DNA of 64,000 nucleotides from the NCBI GenBank assembly GCA_016187465.1, contig JACPJQ010000003.1, positions 344,139 through 408,138 of the forward strand, given 5' to 3'. A program made the translations under genes and the position numbers. Below the pieces are notes generated by a model. The model was given only the letters and a program-made list of their open reading frames with translations, was not told where the DNA came from and searched no databases. Shown in pieces: positions 38,868 through 48,032 of the stretch (position 1 is the first letter of the stretch; each line of letters starts with the position of its first letter). This DNA is from Candidatus Woesearchaeota archaeon (GTDB lineage: Archaea; Nanobdellota; Nanobdellia; Woesearchaeales; GW2011-AR4).

Positions 38868-39353
38868 ATGGCAAGGGTTAAGAGCATAATGTTGGCGAAC
38901 CCGCCCACATTAAAAAAAGAGGCAAGCATTGCGGAAGCGGCAAAACTGCTGGCGCAAACGCAGCACGGATGTATTGTCATAACTGAGAATAGCAATCCGA
39001 TTGGCATTGTTACAGAGCTGGATTTTGTCAGGAATGTTGTTTCTATGAATAAGAATTTAAAAGAGAAGGTAAACAAGATAATGAGTTCTCCGGTTACATT
39101 TATGGACCCGGACATGAAGCTGGACGAAGCCTTGAAAATCATTGACACAAAGAAGTTCAGGAAGTATCCCGTTATGGACAATGGGCAATTGGTCGGCGTT
39201 GTCACAAAAAGGGACATTGTCAATGCTATAAGCGACAACTTGAGATTCCATAGAAACGTGCAGAACGCAGTGCTCGTGCTTTTTGTTTTGTTTGAGTTTT
39301 TTGTTTTTGTGCTGTACAAATATTTATACCAATATCTGTCTAAAGGAGTTTGA
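38868..39353 (+). CDS. CBS-pair protein with C-terminal TM segment (1)
   Basis: Two CBS motifs (VTELDFVRNVV; VVTKRDIVNAI) followed by VLVLFVLFEFFVFVLYKYLY. Confidence 0.88.
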   Translation: MARVKSIMLANPPTLKKEASIAEAAKLLAQTQHGCIVITENSNPIGIVTELDFVRNVVSMNKNLKEKVNKIMSSPVTFMDPDMKLDEALKIIDTKKFRKYPVMDNGQLVGVVTKRDIVNAISDNLRFHRNVQNAVLVLFVLFEFFVFVLYKYLYQYLSKGV

Positions 39354-39354
39354 A

Positions 39355-39822
39355 ATGATAAAAATAGGAAGCATGATGACAAAGGATGTAATTACAATAC
39401 AGGCAGGTTCAGGCATACTTGAAGCTGCAAGGCTTATTGCATCCAAATCCGTCAGCAGCTTGGTGGTTATTGACGGCAGCAAGCCTATCGCTATTGTGAG
39501 CGAAAATGATATTATAAGAGGCGTTGTCTCAAAAAAATCCAAAGTCAGGGAAATTATGAGCACGGAATTTAATATCGTATTGCCATCAACAAAATTTTCT
39601 GAGATTATCAAAACGCTGAAAGAAAAAGGTATCAAGAGGTTTCCGGTTGTTGAAAATGAAAAATTGGTTGGGTTGGTAACTGAAACAGATGTGATAGAGG
39701 CTACAAGGGATTTTACCAGATTCCACCAGATAGTGCAGGAAATCATACTGGCCATTTTCGGACTTGCGACAGCATTCTTTTTGTTTTACTTCAGCCCTCT
39801 AAGAGCATCAATTTTTGGGTGA
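39355..39822 (+). CDS. CBS-pair protein with C-terminal TM segment (2)
   Basis: ATG 39355 (MIKIGSMMTKDVITIQAGSGILEAARLIASKSVSSLVVID...); CBS pair then IILAIFGLATAFFLFYFS. The track ORF starts earlier at 39283. Confidence 0.88.
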   Translation: MIKIGSMMTKDVITIQAGSGILEAARLIASKSVSSLVVIDGSKPIAIVSENDIIRGVVSKKSKVREIMSTEFNIVLPSTKFSEIIKTLKEKGIKRFPVVENEKLVGLVTETDVIEATRDFTRFHQIVQEIILAIFGLATAFFLFYFSPLRASIFG

Positions 39823-39871
39823 CTGCTGATTAGAAAAATATAAATACCATGCACAAATATTGAATGCCCGA

Positions 39872-40009
39872 GGGCCTGTGGTCTAGCGGCTATGACATCG
39901 CCTCGACAACAACTGCAAAATCAGTTGACACTTTGTGGGGCATAAAGCGCCACTCGAAGCGGCGAAGGTCACCAGTTCAAATTTAACTGATGAAAATCTG
40001 GTCAGGCCC
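39872..40009 (+). tRNA. tRNA-Val (GAC) with two or three introns
   Basis: Acceptor GGGCCTG/CAGGCCC; D arm GTC-TAGCGGCTAT-GAC; anticodon stem TCGCC/GGCGA; T stem ACCAG/CTGGT with TTCAAA + 15 nt + T. Removing 66 nt leaves 72 nt. Confidence 0.85.
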
Positions 40010-40080
40010 ATCCTATATTTAATATAAAAAGCGGTGAGAGCATTAAATCGAAGCTTTATCCTAGGATATTTTTTTCCGCA

Positions 40081-41124
40081 TTGTTTCTGGCAATTCTCCT
40101 TCTTGGATTTTTCATAACAAAGCCTTTCCTGCCGGCGCTTTTTACAGGCGCAATAATAGCCTATTTGTCTTATCCCTTGTACAAAAAACTCCTGGCGCAT
40201 ATCAAAAATAAGAATTTTGCGTCATTCATAATTGCATTCTTCATAGTCCTGATTTTTGCTATACCTTTTATTGTGGTGCTCGGCCTTGTCTCAAAAGAAG
40301 CTTATCTGACTTACACTACATTAAATCAACAGGACCTCGGAACAAATTTTCTCAGGGTGGTGTGCAAAGACGAAAGCTGGATGTCGTGCAAAGCCGTAAA
40401 GTCGCTTGTCGATTTCCTGCCGAGAAAAGACCTGGATTATTATTTGCAGGTCACAATCGGTAAAATAACAATATTTATCATAGAGAATGTTTCAAGATTC
40501 CTTTCCTCAATTCCATTGATACTTCTGAATTTTTTTGTGATGATATTTGTAGTTTATTATTTACTTAAAGACGGAGAAATTATGGCTGAAAGGCTAAAAA
40601 AGATACTGCCCCTCAAGGAATCGCACAAGCAGCATGTTTTGCAGACGTTTCACAACACCACATACGCTGTATTTTACGGCAATATACTGACAGCAGTCCT
40701 GCAGGGCATTTTAGGAGTTATAGGGTTCTTGGCTCTTGGTATTCAATCCGCCATCCTCTGGGGCTTTGTGATGATGGTATTTGCACTGATTCCGTATTTT
40801 GGCACTGCTATAATATGGCTGCCGGCTGCCTTAAACCTAATTTTTATAGGGTATCTGCAGAATGATAATTCATCAACCATCAGGGGAGTCATCCTTATCG
40901 TCTACGGTATCTTTGTTGTGAGCAGCATAGACAATTTCCTGAAGCCGAAGATGATAAGCGCAAAAGCAAAAGTTCATCCCATTCTGGCATTGATTGGCGT
41001 GCTGGGCGGCCTAAGCCTTTTCGGGTTTCTGGGCCTTATTTTGGGTCCGGTCATGCTTGCATTGCTCATGACATTTGTTGACATATATGAAGACGAAAAA
41101 ACTGAAATTGAAAAATATTTTTGA
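40081..41124 (+). CDS. AI-2E family transporter-like membrane protein
   Basis: 347 aa polytopic; ITKPFLPALFTGAIIAYLSYPLYKKL, GILGVIGFLALGIQSAILWGFVMMVFALIPYFGTAIIWLPAAL, PKMISAKAKVHPILALIGVLGGLSLFGFLGLILGPV. Confidence 0.9.
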   Translation: MFLAILLLGFFITKPFLPALFTGAIIAYLSYPLYKKLLAHIKNKNFASFIIAFFIVLIFAIPFIVVLGLVSKEAYLTYTTLNQQDLGTNFLRVVCKDESWMSCKAVKSLVDFLPRKDLDYYLQVTIGKITIFIIENVSRFLSSIPLILLNFFVMIFVVYYLLKDGEIMAERLKKILPLKESHKQHVLQTFHNTTYAVFYGNILTAVLQGILGVIGFLALGIQSAILWGFVMMVFALIPYFGTAIIWLPAALNLIFIGYLQNDNSSTIRGVILIVYGIFVVSSIDNFLKPKMISAKAKVHPILALIGVLGGLSLFGFLGLILGPVMLALLMTFVDIYEDEKTEIEKYF

Positions 41125-42613
41125 CAAGATGAAACTCAAAGTCAAGGACATGGACATCTCCAGCGGCGGCCCATTAGTTGCAGTCATAAACCGCAAAGAC
41201 GCATCGATGCTGGACTTGCACGTGATGGACAGGATAAAGATAAAAAAAGGCAGCAAGTTCGAAACTGTTGTTGTGGATATAGCGCAGAGCAGCAAAGTGG
41301 TGCCTAAGGGCACAATTGGCGTTTTTGAGGAGGTCCTTAATTCTTTGAAATTAAAAAATAACGATAAAGTCGAAATTACAATTGCGCGCAAGCCATTATC
41401 CATCGACTACATAAAGAAAAAATTAGACGGGCAAAGGCTGAACAAGAATGAGATTGACCAGATAGTCTGGGACATTGTCCATAATAAGCTGAGCGCAGTG
41501 GAGCTGACTTATTTTGTTGCCGCATGCTACACTAATGTCATGTCAATAGAAGAGACAATTCTGCTTACAAAGGCAATGGTAAAGCACGGCAGTGTATTAA
41601 GTTTAAACAAGTATCCTGTCATTGACAAGCACTCTATTGGCGGGATTCCCGGCAACAGGACAACAATGGTGGTTGTGCCAATAATAGCAGCTGCAGGCTA
41701 TATTATGCCAAAGACCAGCTCACGCTCTATAACCAGCCCTGCGGGAACAGCAGACACTATGGAAGTTCTTGCAAACGTAATTTTTCCCATAAGCAAAATG
41801 AAAGAGATTGTGCTCAAGGCAAACGGCTGCATTGTATGGGGCGGCTCGCTGAATCTCGCGCCTGCAGATGACAAGATAATTGCTGTTGAAAGGCCTCTGG
41901 AGATAGACGCTGAAAGCCAGCTTCTTGCCTCGATAATGGCCAAGAAACATTCTGTTTCAAGCACGCACATTCTGATTGATGTTCCGATGGGCAAATACGC
42001 AAAAGTAAAGAATAGAGTTGAGGCGCTAAAGCTTAAGAGTGAGTTTGAAAAAATAGGCAGAAGATTAAGGAAGCATATCAAGGTTATTATAACCGACGGC
42101 AGGCAGCCGATTGGAAACGGCATTGGGCCGTGCCTTGAAGCAAGAGATGTTTTATGGCTGCTCAAAAGGGATCCAAGAAGGCCTCTTGACCTTGAGAAGA
42201 AATGCCTGATGATGTGCGCCAATATTTTCAGCATGGTGGGCATTAAAAACGGCTACAAAAAAGCATTGGGGATTTTGGATTCAGGAAAAGCATACCAAAA
42301 GATGGTTGAGATTATAAAAGCCCAAAATGGAAAGGAGATTGCAGCAGAAGACATCAGGATTGGCAGATTTTCTTATGACGTTGTGTCTGCAAAAGGCGGC
42401 GAAGTAGTTGAAATAGACAACAAGTTTATTTCCAGGATTGCAAGGATTGCAGGCGCTCCGCACGACAAAGGCTCCGGATTGTACATTTACAAGCACATAG
42501 GCGACAGAGTAAAAAGAGGCGAGAAATTGTTTACTATTTACTCGGAAAGCAAGCATGAATTTGAATACGCGAAAGATGTCGCAAAGAGTGAGAAGGTGTT
42601 TGTAGTGAGATAA
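41075..42613 (+). CDS. AMP phosphorylase / thymidine phosphorylase family (true start probably about 41129)
   Basis: KHSIGGIPGNRTTMVVVPIIAAAGYIMPKTSSRSITSPAGTADTMEVLANV; N-terminal extension as in archaeal AMP phosphorylase. Confidence 0.92.
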   Translation: MLTYMKTKKLKLKNIFDKMKLKVKDMDISSGGPLVAVINRKDASMLDLHVMDRIKIKKGSKFETVVVDIAQSSKVVPKGTIGVFEEVLNSLKLKNNDKVEITIARKPLSIDYIKKKLDGQRLNKNEIDQIVWDIVHNKLSAVELTYFVAACYTNVMSIEETILLTKAMVKHGSVLSLNKYPVIDKHSIGGIPGNRTTMVVVPIIAAAGYIMPKTSSRSITSPAGTADTMEVLANVIFPISKMKEIVLKANGCIVWGGSLNLAPADDKIIAVERPLEIDAESQLLASIMAKKHSVSSTHILIDVPMGKYAKVKNRVEALKLKSEFEKIGRRLRKHIKVIITDGRQPIGNGIGPCLEARDVLWLLKRDPRRPLDLEKKCLMMCANIFSMVGIKNGYKKALGILDSGKAYQKMVEIIKAQNGKEIAAEDIRIGRFSYDVVSAKGGEVVEIDNKFISRIARIAGAPHDKGSGLYIYKHIGDRVKRGEKLFTIYSESKHEFEYAKDVAKSEKVFVVR

Positions 42614-42617
42614 AAAC

Positions 42618-42726
42618 GCCGACGCCCGGACTTCCACATATGTTTTGAACCGGGATACCCTTGCGGGAACCAGCTTTCTAGTCCTTAGCTCAAGGCTAGC
42701 GCAATGCCGGATTATGCGACGTCGGC
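42618..42726 (-). tRNA. tRNA-Ser (TGA) with introns in the anticodon loop and the T-loop
   Basis: Acceptor GCCGACG/CGTCGGC; D arm GCA-TAATCCGGCAT-TGC; CTAGC/GCTGG anticodon stem with CTTGAG + 13-nt intron; long variable arm TTCCCGCAAGGGTA; T stem CCCGG/CCGGG with TTCAAA + 13 nt + T. Exons 83 nt. Confidence 0.85.
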
Positions 42727-42828
42727 ATCAGAAAAAAGTTTTAATTGTTTAATATAAATTTATGGATTTGGGATATGTGCCATTGCTAAAAAGAAATCTT
42801 TAAATTCATAAGCTTCTGGTTTAAAGTT

Positions 42829-43608
42829 ATGGACTACCCAAAACTGGAGTATTTTACACAGATATTCGGAAGAGAAGATTTTAATTATGTTTCTAATTTA
42901 AAAAATATACGGAAAATTAGTGATATAATGATCTATAGCATCGCGTATCCAGATGGAGTGGAAGAAACAATCCATATTCCGTTACTTAATGATTATTATG
43001 TTAATTTGGCATCATTTTGCAATTGGATTTGTGCTGAAAGCGTGCCGGACATAAGCCACGGTTATTTAATCTGTGTTAGGGGATTAATGAGGGCCATTGA
43101 GCTTCTAAGGCAGGTACGCGACAAAAGAGTTGCTTTGCAAAGTGGAGGCTACCTGAATAAGTTCAATAAAGAATTTTTGTATGGATTAAATGTCCTGTAT
43201 GAAGGAGTTAAGACTGCTTTTGACCCAAAAGCCAAGGCAAAAGTAAACATTAATGAAGAGCAGTTAAAAAGGTTCTTTTTAGATAAAAGGGTAGGATTTG
43301 GACGAAAATTCATATTTAATAGCAATGGACAACATTCCTTTGTAACTAAATTGGAAGAACTGTCAAGGGAACAATTATCTTTGGTTTCGCGCCTTTTAGT
43401 TGATATGCCAATAAACAAAACAAGAAGTGCCAAAGGGTGGACAGATATTGGACAAGAACGAAGCCCAGTCCGAATATTAATAACAAATAGATTTTTTGGA
43501 TTTGGAAAAGATGCAGTATCCTTTTTGTTTTTGGTAAAAAGGGAGCATAATGCTTACACCACTATTTTGAATACACCGCCAAATAAGTTTCGATTTGTAC
43601 CAGCTTGA
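42829..43608 (+). CDS. Hypothetical protein (259 aa)
   Basis: Full-length ORF, no family recognised. Confidence 0.55.
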   Translation: MDYPKLEYFTQIFGREDFNYVSNLKNIRKISDIMIYSIAYPDGVEETIHIPLLNDYYVNLASFCNWICAESVPDISHGYLICVRGLMRAIELLRQVRDKRVALQSGGYLNKFNKEFLYGLNVLYEGVKTAFDPKAKAKVNINEEQLKRFFLDKRVGFGRKFIFNSNGQHSFVTKLEELSREQLSLVSRLLVDMPINKTRSAKGWTDIGQERSPVRILITNRFFGFGKDAVSFLFLVKREHNAYTTILNTPPNKFRFVPA

Positions 43609-43663
43609 GTTCCTTGAGACTGAAAGGAATGGGGCATCATCAGATACTGCATGGTCATTTCCT

Positions 43664-43855
43664 TTACTTCGGCGGTAGCAATATCGGAATGCCGTTATCA
43701 ATCGGGTATTTTGCGCCGCAGTTTGAGCAGACAAGCTTTTTCTTGTCTTTTGTGTACTCCAAATCAGCCTTGCATAGCGGACACGCCAGAATCTCAAATA
43801 AGTCTTTAGGTATCGGGTCTTCGGTGCTTTTTTGCTTATTTTTAGCCATTTTCAC
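43664..43855 (-). CDS. Trm112-family zinc-binding protein
   Basis: IPKDLFEILACPLCKADLEYTKDKKKLVCSNCGAKYPIDNGIPILLP. Confidence 0.9.
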   Translation of the reverse strand: MKMAKNKQKSTEDPIPKDLFEILACPLCKADLEYTKDKKKLVCSNCGAKYPIDNGIPILLPPK

Positions 43856-44018
43856 TCATTTAAAACCGAAAGCTTTATATATAACCTCTTTCTACTTCTT
43901 TATAAATCTTACCACATTTATCGACATTAACAGTTAATTCATATTTAAAATTTTTCATTTGGGGGTGAAGGGGTTAATAAATATTTTGATAATAAACTAA
44001 TCTACAAGGTGAGCCAAA

Positions 44019-44945
44019 ATGCCAGAACTAGTAAAAAAATGCCCGGAATGCGGCGGAATAAATCTTTCTTGGAATCGCGATAGAGGCGAGATTATTTGCC
44101 GAGACTGTGGGCTTGTCATTGAGGAAAAAATGGTTGACTTCTCGCAGGAATGGAGGGAATTTGACAGCGAGGAGGGCGAAAAGAGAAGGAGAAGCGGAGC
44201 TCCAATGACTTATACCCAGTATGACCAAGGACTTGGAACTGAAGTCGGCCAGAAAGCTGATTTATTCAAGCTGGGCGGAAAAGACAGGAACAAGTTCTTC
44301 AGGCTAAGAAAATGGCAGTACAGGATATCAACTGCGATTGAAAGGAATCTTAAATTGGCATTGGCCGAACTGAAAAGAGTAAGCTCCTATTTGAAATTGC
44401 CTAAATCAGTCGAAGAGGAAAGCGCAAGGATTTACACTTTGGCTGTCCAGAGGGGTCTTGTCAGGGGAAGAAGCATGGAATCTGTAGTTGCAGGCGCTTT
44501 GTATGCGGCATGCAGACGGCATGACGTGCCCAGAACTCTTGACGAGCTAAGTGAGGCATCTGGAATTGAGAAAAAGGAAGTCGGAAGGACTTATCGCTTC
44601 GTTACAAGAGAGCTTGGAATTACAATTTTGCCTTCAAATCCGGCTGATTACATTGCAAGGTTTGCAAGTGCTTTGAAATTGAGCGCTGAAACCCAAAGCA
44701 AGTCGATTGAGATTCTGGAGCAGGCCCAAAAAGCAGAATTGACATCAGGAAGAGGCCCGACTGGAATAGCGGCTGCTGCTTTGTACGTCAGTGCTTTGAT
44801 ACATGGCGAGAAAAGAACCCAAAGGGAAGTCGCTGATGTAGCTGGAGTTACAGAGGTAACAATAAGGAACAGGTACAAAGAACTTTTGGACGAGCTTGAC
44901 TTGGAAGACGAAATCAAGAAGACAAAGAAAAAGAAGAAGAGATAA
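44019..44945 (+). CDS. tfb: Transcription initiation factor B (TFB/TFIIB)
   Basis: Zn ribbon CPECGGINLSWNRDRGEIICRDCGLVIEEKMVDFSQEWREFD; cyclin repeats; RNRYKELLDELDLE. Confidence 0.97.
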   Translation: MPELVKKCPECGGINLSWNRDRGEIICRDCGLVIEEKMVDFSQEWREFDSEEGEKRRRSGAPMTYTQYDQGLGTEVGQKADLFKLGGKDRNKFFRLRKWQYRISTAIERNLKLALAELKRVSSYLKLPKSVEEESARIYTLAVQRGLVRGRSMESVVAGALYAACRRHDVPRTLDELSEASGIEKKEVGRTYRFVTRELGITILPSNPADYIARFASALKLSAETQSKSIEILEQAQKAELTSGRGPTGIAAAALYVSALIHGEKRTQREVADVAGVTEVTIRNRYKELLDELDLEDEIKKTKKKKKR

Positions 44946-44973
44946 ATTTTATTTTTTTAATTGAACTACTAAA

Positions 44974-45312
44974 ATGATAAAATATCAAGAATTATTCTTA
45001 CTATCGGTTGATTTGCCACTAAACTATAATAGAGGAGGTTGGGTAGCAGAGTTTGCAAGACCAAATCCTAAATACGAACCAGTGAAATATAATAGTAAAC
45101 CATTTATAATCGAGAGAGTTTCTGTTGATGAAATTTATCGAGATTCAAGGGAAATGATGGATATAATTAGAGAAGCTAAGATAACTGGAAAGGGATTACC
45201 CGGAGATGTCATAAAAAATTTTGATAGCATTACTAATATAGTAAGACAAATACCCGGTAAAGTTCAAAAGTATTCTGAAAGAATTTTGCCAAGATTAAAT
45301 ATTTCATTTTAA
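44974..45312 (+). CDS. Hypothetical protein (112 aa)
   Basis: Stand-alone ORF, AT-rich codon usage. Confidence 0.45.
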   Translation: MIKYQELFLLSVDLPLNYNRGGWVAEFARPNPKYEPVKYNSKPFIIERVSVDEIYRDSREMMDIIREAKITGKGLPGDVIKNFDSITNIVRQIPGKVQKYSERILPRLNISF

Positions 45313-45356
45313 ACAAAAGCACCACTTCCTCAAAAAAGCGGTGATTGTATAGTTAA

Positions 45357-45596
45357 TTGATAAACAATAAAATGCCACTTTACCAAAATTTAATGCGAAT
45401 TCTTGGAAATTCTGCAACTCCGCGCATCAGTGTTGCCGATTTGTATCCAAACAGGCGTAAGCAGCCGAAAGAGCCAACTCTGATAAAAAGAGACCCTTTG
45501 TTTGTTATTGTAGCGCTTTATGGAGGATTAACCATAGAGCAGGCTTCACTAATACATGACTATATGCCACAAAAAAATCATGCACAATACAAATAA
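45357..45596 (+). CDS. Hypothetical small protein
   Basis: 79 aa ORF; start uncertain. Confidence 0.4.
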   Translation: MINNKMPLYQNLMRILGNSATPRISVADLYPNRRKQPKEPTLIKRDPLFVIVALYGGLTIEQASLIHDYMPQKNHAQYK

Positions 45597-45615
45597 AAGT
45601 TTTAATATCCCTTTA

Positions 45616-45960
45616 TCAAAACCTAAACAACACTTTCTCAAAATCAACAATTTTATTATTTTTTATCTTTATCCCCTCTTTTCTCAATAATTCAGCTTTC
45701 TTTTTCAGTCCATGCGCGAACCCATGCAGATACCCTTTGCTGTCAACAACTCGATGGCATGGAACAACAGGCGCATAAGGGTTTTTGTTTAATGCCTGGC
45801 CGACTGCCCTATAAGCTTTAGTGCCGGCAGCCTCAGCAAGCAGTTTGTAAGTCGTGACTTTGCCTTTCGGAATCTTTTTAGTCAAATTCCAGGTTGTTCT
45901 GTTAAAATTATTCATTTTATCATATCCCAAAAACATGCCTAAGCGTTCCTTTCTTTTCAA
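45616..45960 (-). CDS. Alkylguanine-DNA alkyltransferase family protein (MGMT, C-terminal domain)
   Basis: [54 protein letters not shown] with PCHRV active site; true start probably near 45915. Confidence 0.92.
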   Translation of the reverse strand: MKRKERLGMFLGYDKMNNFNRTTWNLTKKIPKGKVTTYKLLAEAAGTKAYRAVGQALNKNPYAPVVPCHRVVDSKGYLHGFAHGLKKKAELLRKEGIKIKNNKIVDFEKVLFRF

Positions 45961-46402
45961 AATACTTTTGATGGTATTCCTCTGCTTTGTAGAAATCAGA
46001 CACTGGAACCATCTGGGTCATGATGGGCTTTTTGTATTTGCCCGACTTTTCCAGTTTCTCTTTTGAAGCGATTGCCGCTCTCTTCTGTTTTTCATTGTGG
46101 TAGAAGATTGTAGACCTGTATTGTGTTCCAACGTCGGGACCCTGCCTGTTCAGCTGGGTTGGATCGTGAATGCTCCAGAACACATCCAAAAGCTCGTCAT
46201 AAGAGACTTTTGAAGGATCATATTCGACATCGACTGCCTCTGCATGCCCTGTTGCGTCTGTGCAGACCATTTCATAGGTTGGATTTTTTGTTTTTCCGCC
46301 AGTGTAGCCGACTTTTGCATCCACCACGCCTTTGACTTTTCTGAACGCATCTTCAACTCCCCAGAAACAGCCTGCTGCAAAAGTCGCTTTTTCTGTTTTC
46401 AT
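45920..46402 (-). CDS. msrA: Peptide methionine sulfoxide reductase MsrA
   Basis: [31 protein letters not shown]...[39 protein letters not shown]. Confidence 0.96.
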   Translation of the reverse strand: MKTEKATFAAGCFWGVEDAFRKVKGVVDAKVGYTGGKTKNPTYEMVCTDATGHAEAVDVEYDPSKVSYDELLDVFWSIHDPTQLNRQGPDVGTQYRSTIFYHNEKQKRAAIASKEKLEKSGKYKKPIMTQMVPVSDFYKAEEYHQKYFEKKGTLRHVFGI

Positions 46403-46635
46403 ATAATAAATTAAGAATATGTTATATTAATACTTTTTCCCAAATTTGCCATAAAGATGTAATGCTCCCCCCGCTTAATTAACTTATCGTCGACAAATGA
46501 AAATTATGCTCCCGCCGAGCATCTATCCTTAGTCGCAATGCCCACCCTTTTCAAGCTTAGTTTTCTTTTACGATAAGCCTTCAAGTATTTATTTTTTGCG
46601 GATTTTCGACCGATTTTTGTTTAAACGAAAATGGC

Positions 46636-46974
46636 TTATCCAACATTCTGCTCTTTCAGAAAATCGTCAATTTCCTCATCAATTTTTGAAAGGTTGACTT
46701 TATAACCTTTATCAACTCTCTTTTGCAGTTCTGCTTTAACTTTTAATAGTATATTCTCTTTAATTTCCTTGGAATCCCTTTGAGGAAGCATCCTATTTAC
46801 AGGATTAATCTTATTCCTGTACTTAAGCGCAATATCAATATCCCTCTCCATCTCCTTGGTGTAATAATTTCTTAAATCTTTTTCAAGCTCCGTTTTAATT
46901 AGAACTTTATGGGTTATAATATTGCTGGCAACGCCAATAAATCTCTTTATTATATCAGGCCTGTTTTGGGACAT
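46636..46974 (-). CDS. Hypothetical protein, partner of the adjacent nucleotidyltransferase
   Basis: 112 aa, overlaps the downstream end of the NTase gene; charged helical composition. Confidence 0.55.
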   Translation of the reverse strand: MSQNRPDIIKRFIGVASNIITHKVLIKTELEKDLRNYYTKEMERDIDIALKYRNKINPVNRMLPQRDSKEIKENILLKVKAELQKRVDKGYKVNLSKIDEEIDDFLKEQNVG

Positions 46975-47755
46975 TTTCTAGTATATACTTCTCAAGCTTA
47001 TCAAATTCCTTTTTTAACTTTGCTATAAACTTATGTTTTTCTTCGTTATTTCCATAATAAAACAAGCTTTCAATTATATCTTTTCCAAAAAGCCTGTTTA
47101 TTTCTTTTTCAATGTTCTTTATTGTAACTTCCCTATTTTCAGAAAAAAGCTTTATACTTATAAAATCCCTTAATAATTTCTTTCTTTGCTTTATGCTGAA
47201 AAGGTCGTAACCCTCAATCAGATTCTTATTTTTCAATAAATAAATATCCAATAGTTTATAATTAATTTCTCTGTCTTTCCTGAATATTGCCCTCTTAATT
47301 GAGACGTACTTATCCACCATCAATCTGAATAATGGGTCTCTTTTAATCCCTCTATTAAAGCTTTCAGAATCTATCGGGATAATATGCGGATTTATGCCTA
47401 TATTTTCCTCAATAGAGTTTTTTAACTTATCTTCTTCCATACTAACTGGGTTAATCACTATTATATCGATGTCTTCAAAATTAAAACCCTCATCAAGAAA
47501 AGAGCCGGTTATTATTATATTATCATAATGGCCGCAGCTATCCACAATTTTAAATACCAATTTTACAATTTCCTTCTTCAGGCTTTCAAGCTTAACATTA
47601 TATTCAAAAACTGAAGGCTCTTTAACTATAATATTCTCTAACGGGCTTATTACAACGTTTTTGCCTGGCTCAAACCCAATCCCCTCATTTTTCTGGAGAT
47701 AAATCTGGTTAAACCTAGCACCTTTGCTTATTTTTTTTATTATTTGTTTTACCAT
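46955..47755 (-). CDS. Nucleotidyltransferase-domain protein
   Basis: NIIITGSFLDEGFNFEDIDIIVINP: GS...DxD nucleotidyltransferase signature; helical C-terminal half. Confidence 0.65.
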   Translation of the reverse strand: MVKQIIKKISKGARFNQIYLQKNEGIGFEPGKNVVISPLENIIVKEPSVFEYNVKLESLKKEIVKLVFKIVDSCGHYDNIIITGSFLDEGFNFEDIDIIVINPVSMEEDKLKNSIEENIGINPHIIPIDSESFNRGIKRDPLFRLMVDKYVSIKRAIFRKDREINYKLLDIYLLKNKNLIEGYDLFSIKQRKKLLRDFISIKLFSENREVTIKNIEKEINRLFGKDIIESLFYYGNNEEKHKFIAKLKKEFDKLEKYILENVPKQA

Positions 47756-47883
47756 AGTACGTATTAATAAGTACTTATATATAAATGTTGCGTTTGCGAA
47801 GTTACATTATCTCTTTTTTAGATACTACTATCTATTTTTAAGATAGTTGATAAAAAAACTTCAAAATGTATAATATGTCTTGA

Positions 47884-48010
47884 TTTACCGTTTGGTAAAT
47901 TATGGGTTTTTGGTAAATTTACCGAAAAATCTAAAATTATTTGAGTAAATAGCTCAAATAAATAGAAAGAAAACAAAACCTTTATATACTAAGGGTATAT
48001 AATTATATAC
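47884..48010. promoter_or_regulatory. Array of perfect palindromes upstream of the HTH-MNT gene
   Basis: TTTACC-GTTT-GGTAAA (47884-47899), GGTAAATTTACC (47912-47923), TTATTTGAG...CTCAAATAA (47937-47961), GTATATAATTATATAC (47995-48010). Confidence 0.65.
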
Positions 48011-48032
48011 TTCAGGTTTATAAGGTGAAAAT

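Noticed and set aside
39883-40200. 105-aa minus-strand ORF over the tRNA-Val gene
   Set aside because: Covers the tRNA and the start of the transporter gene; no domain evidence.
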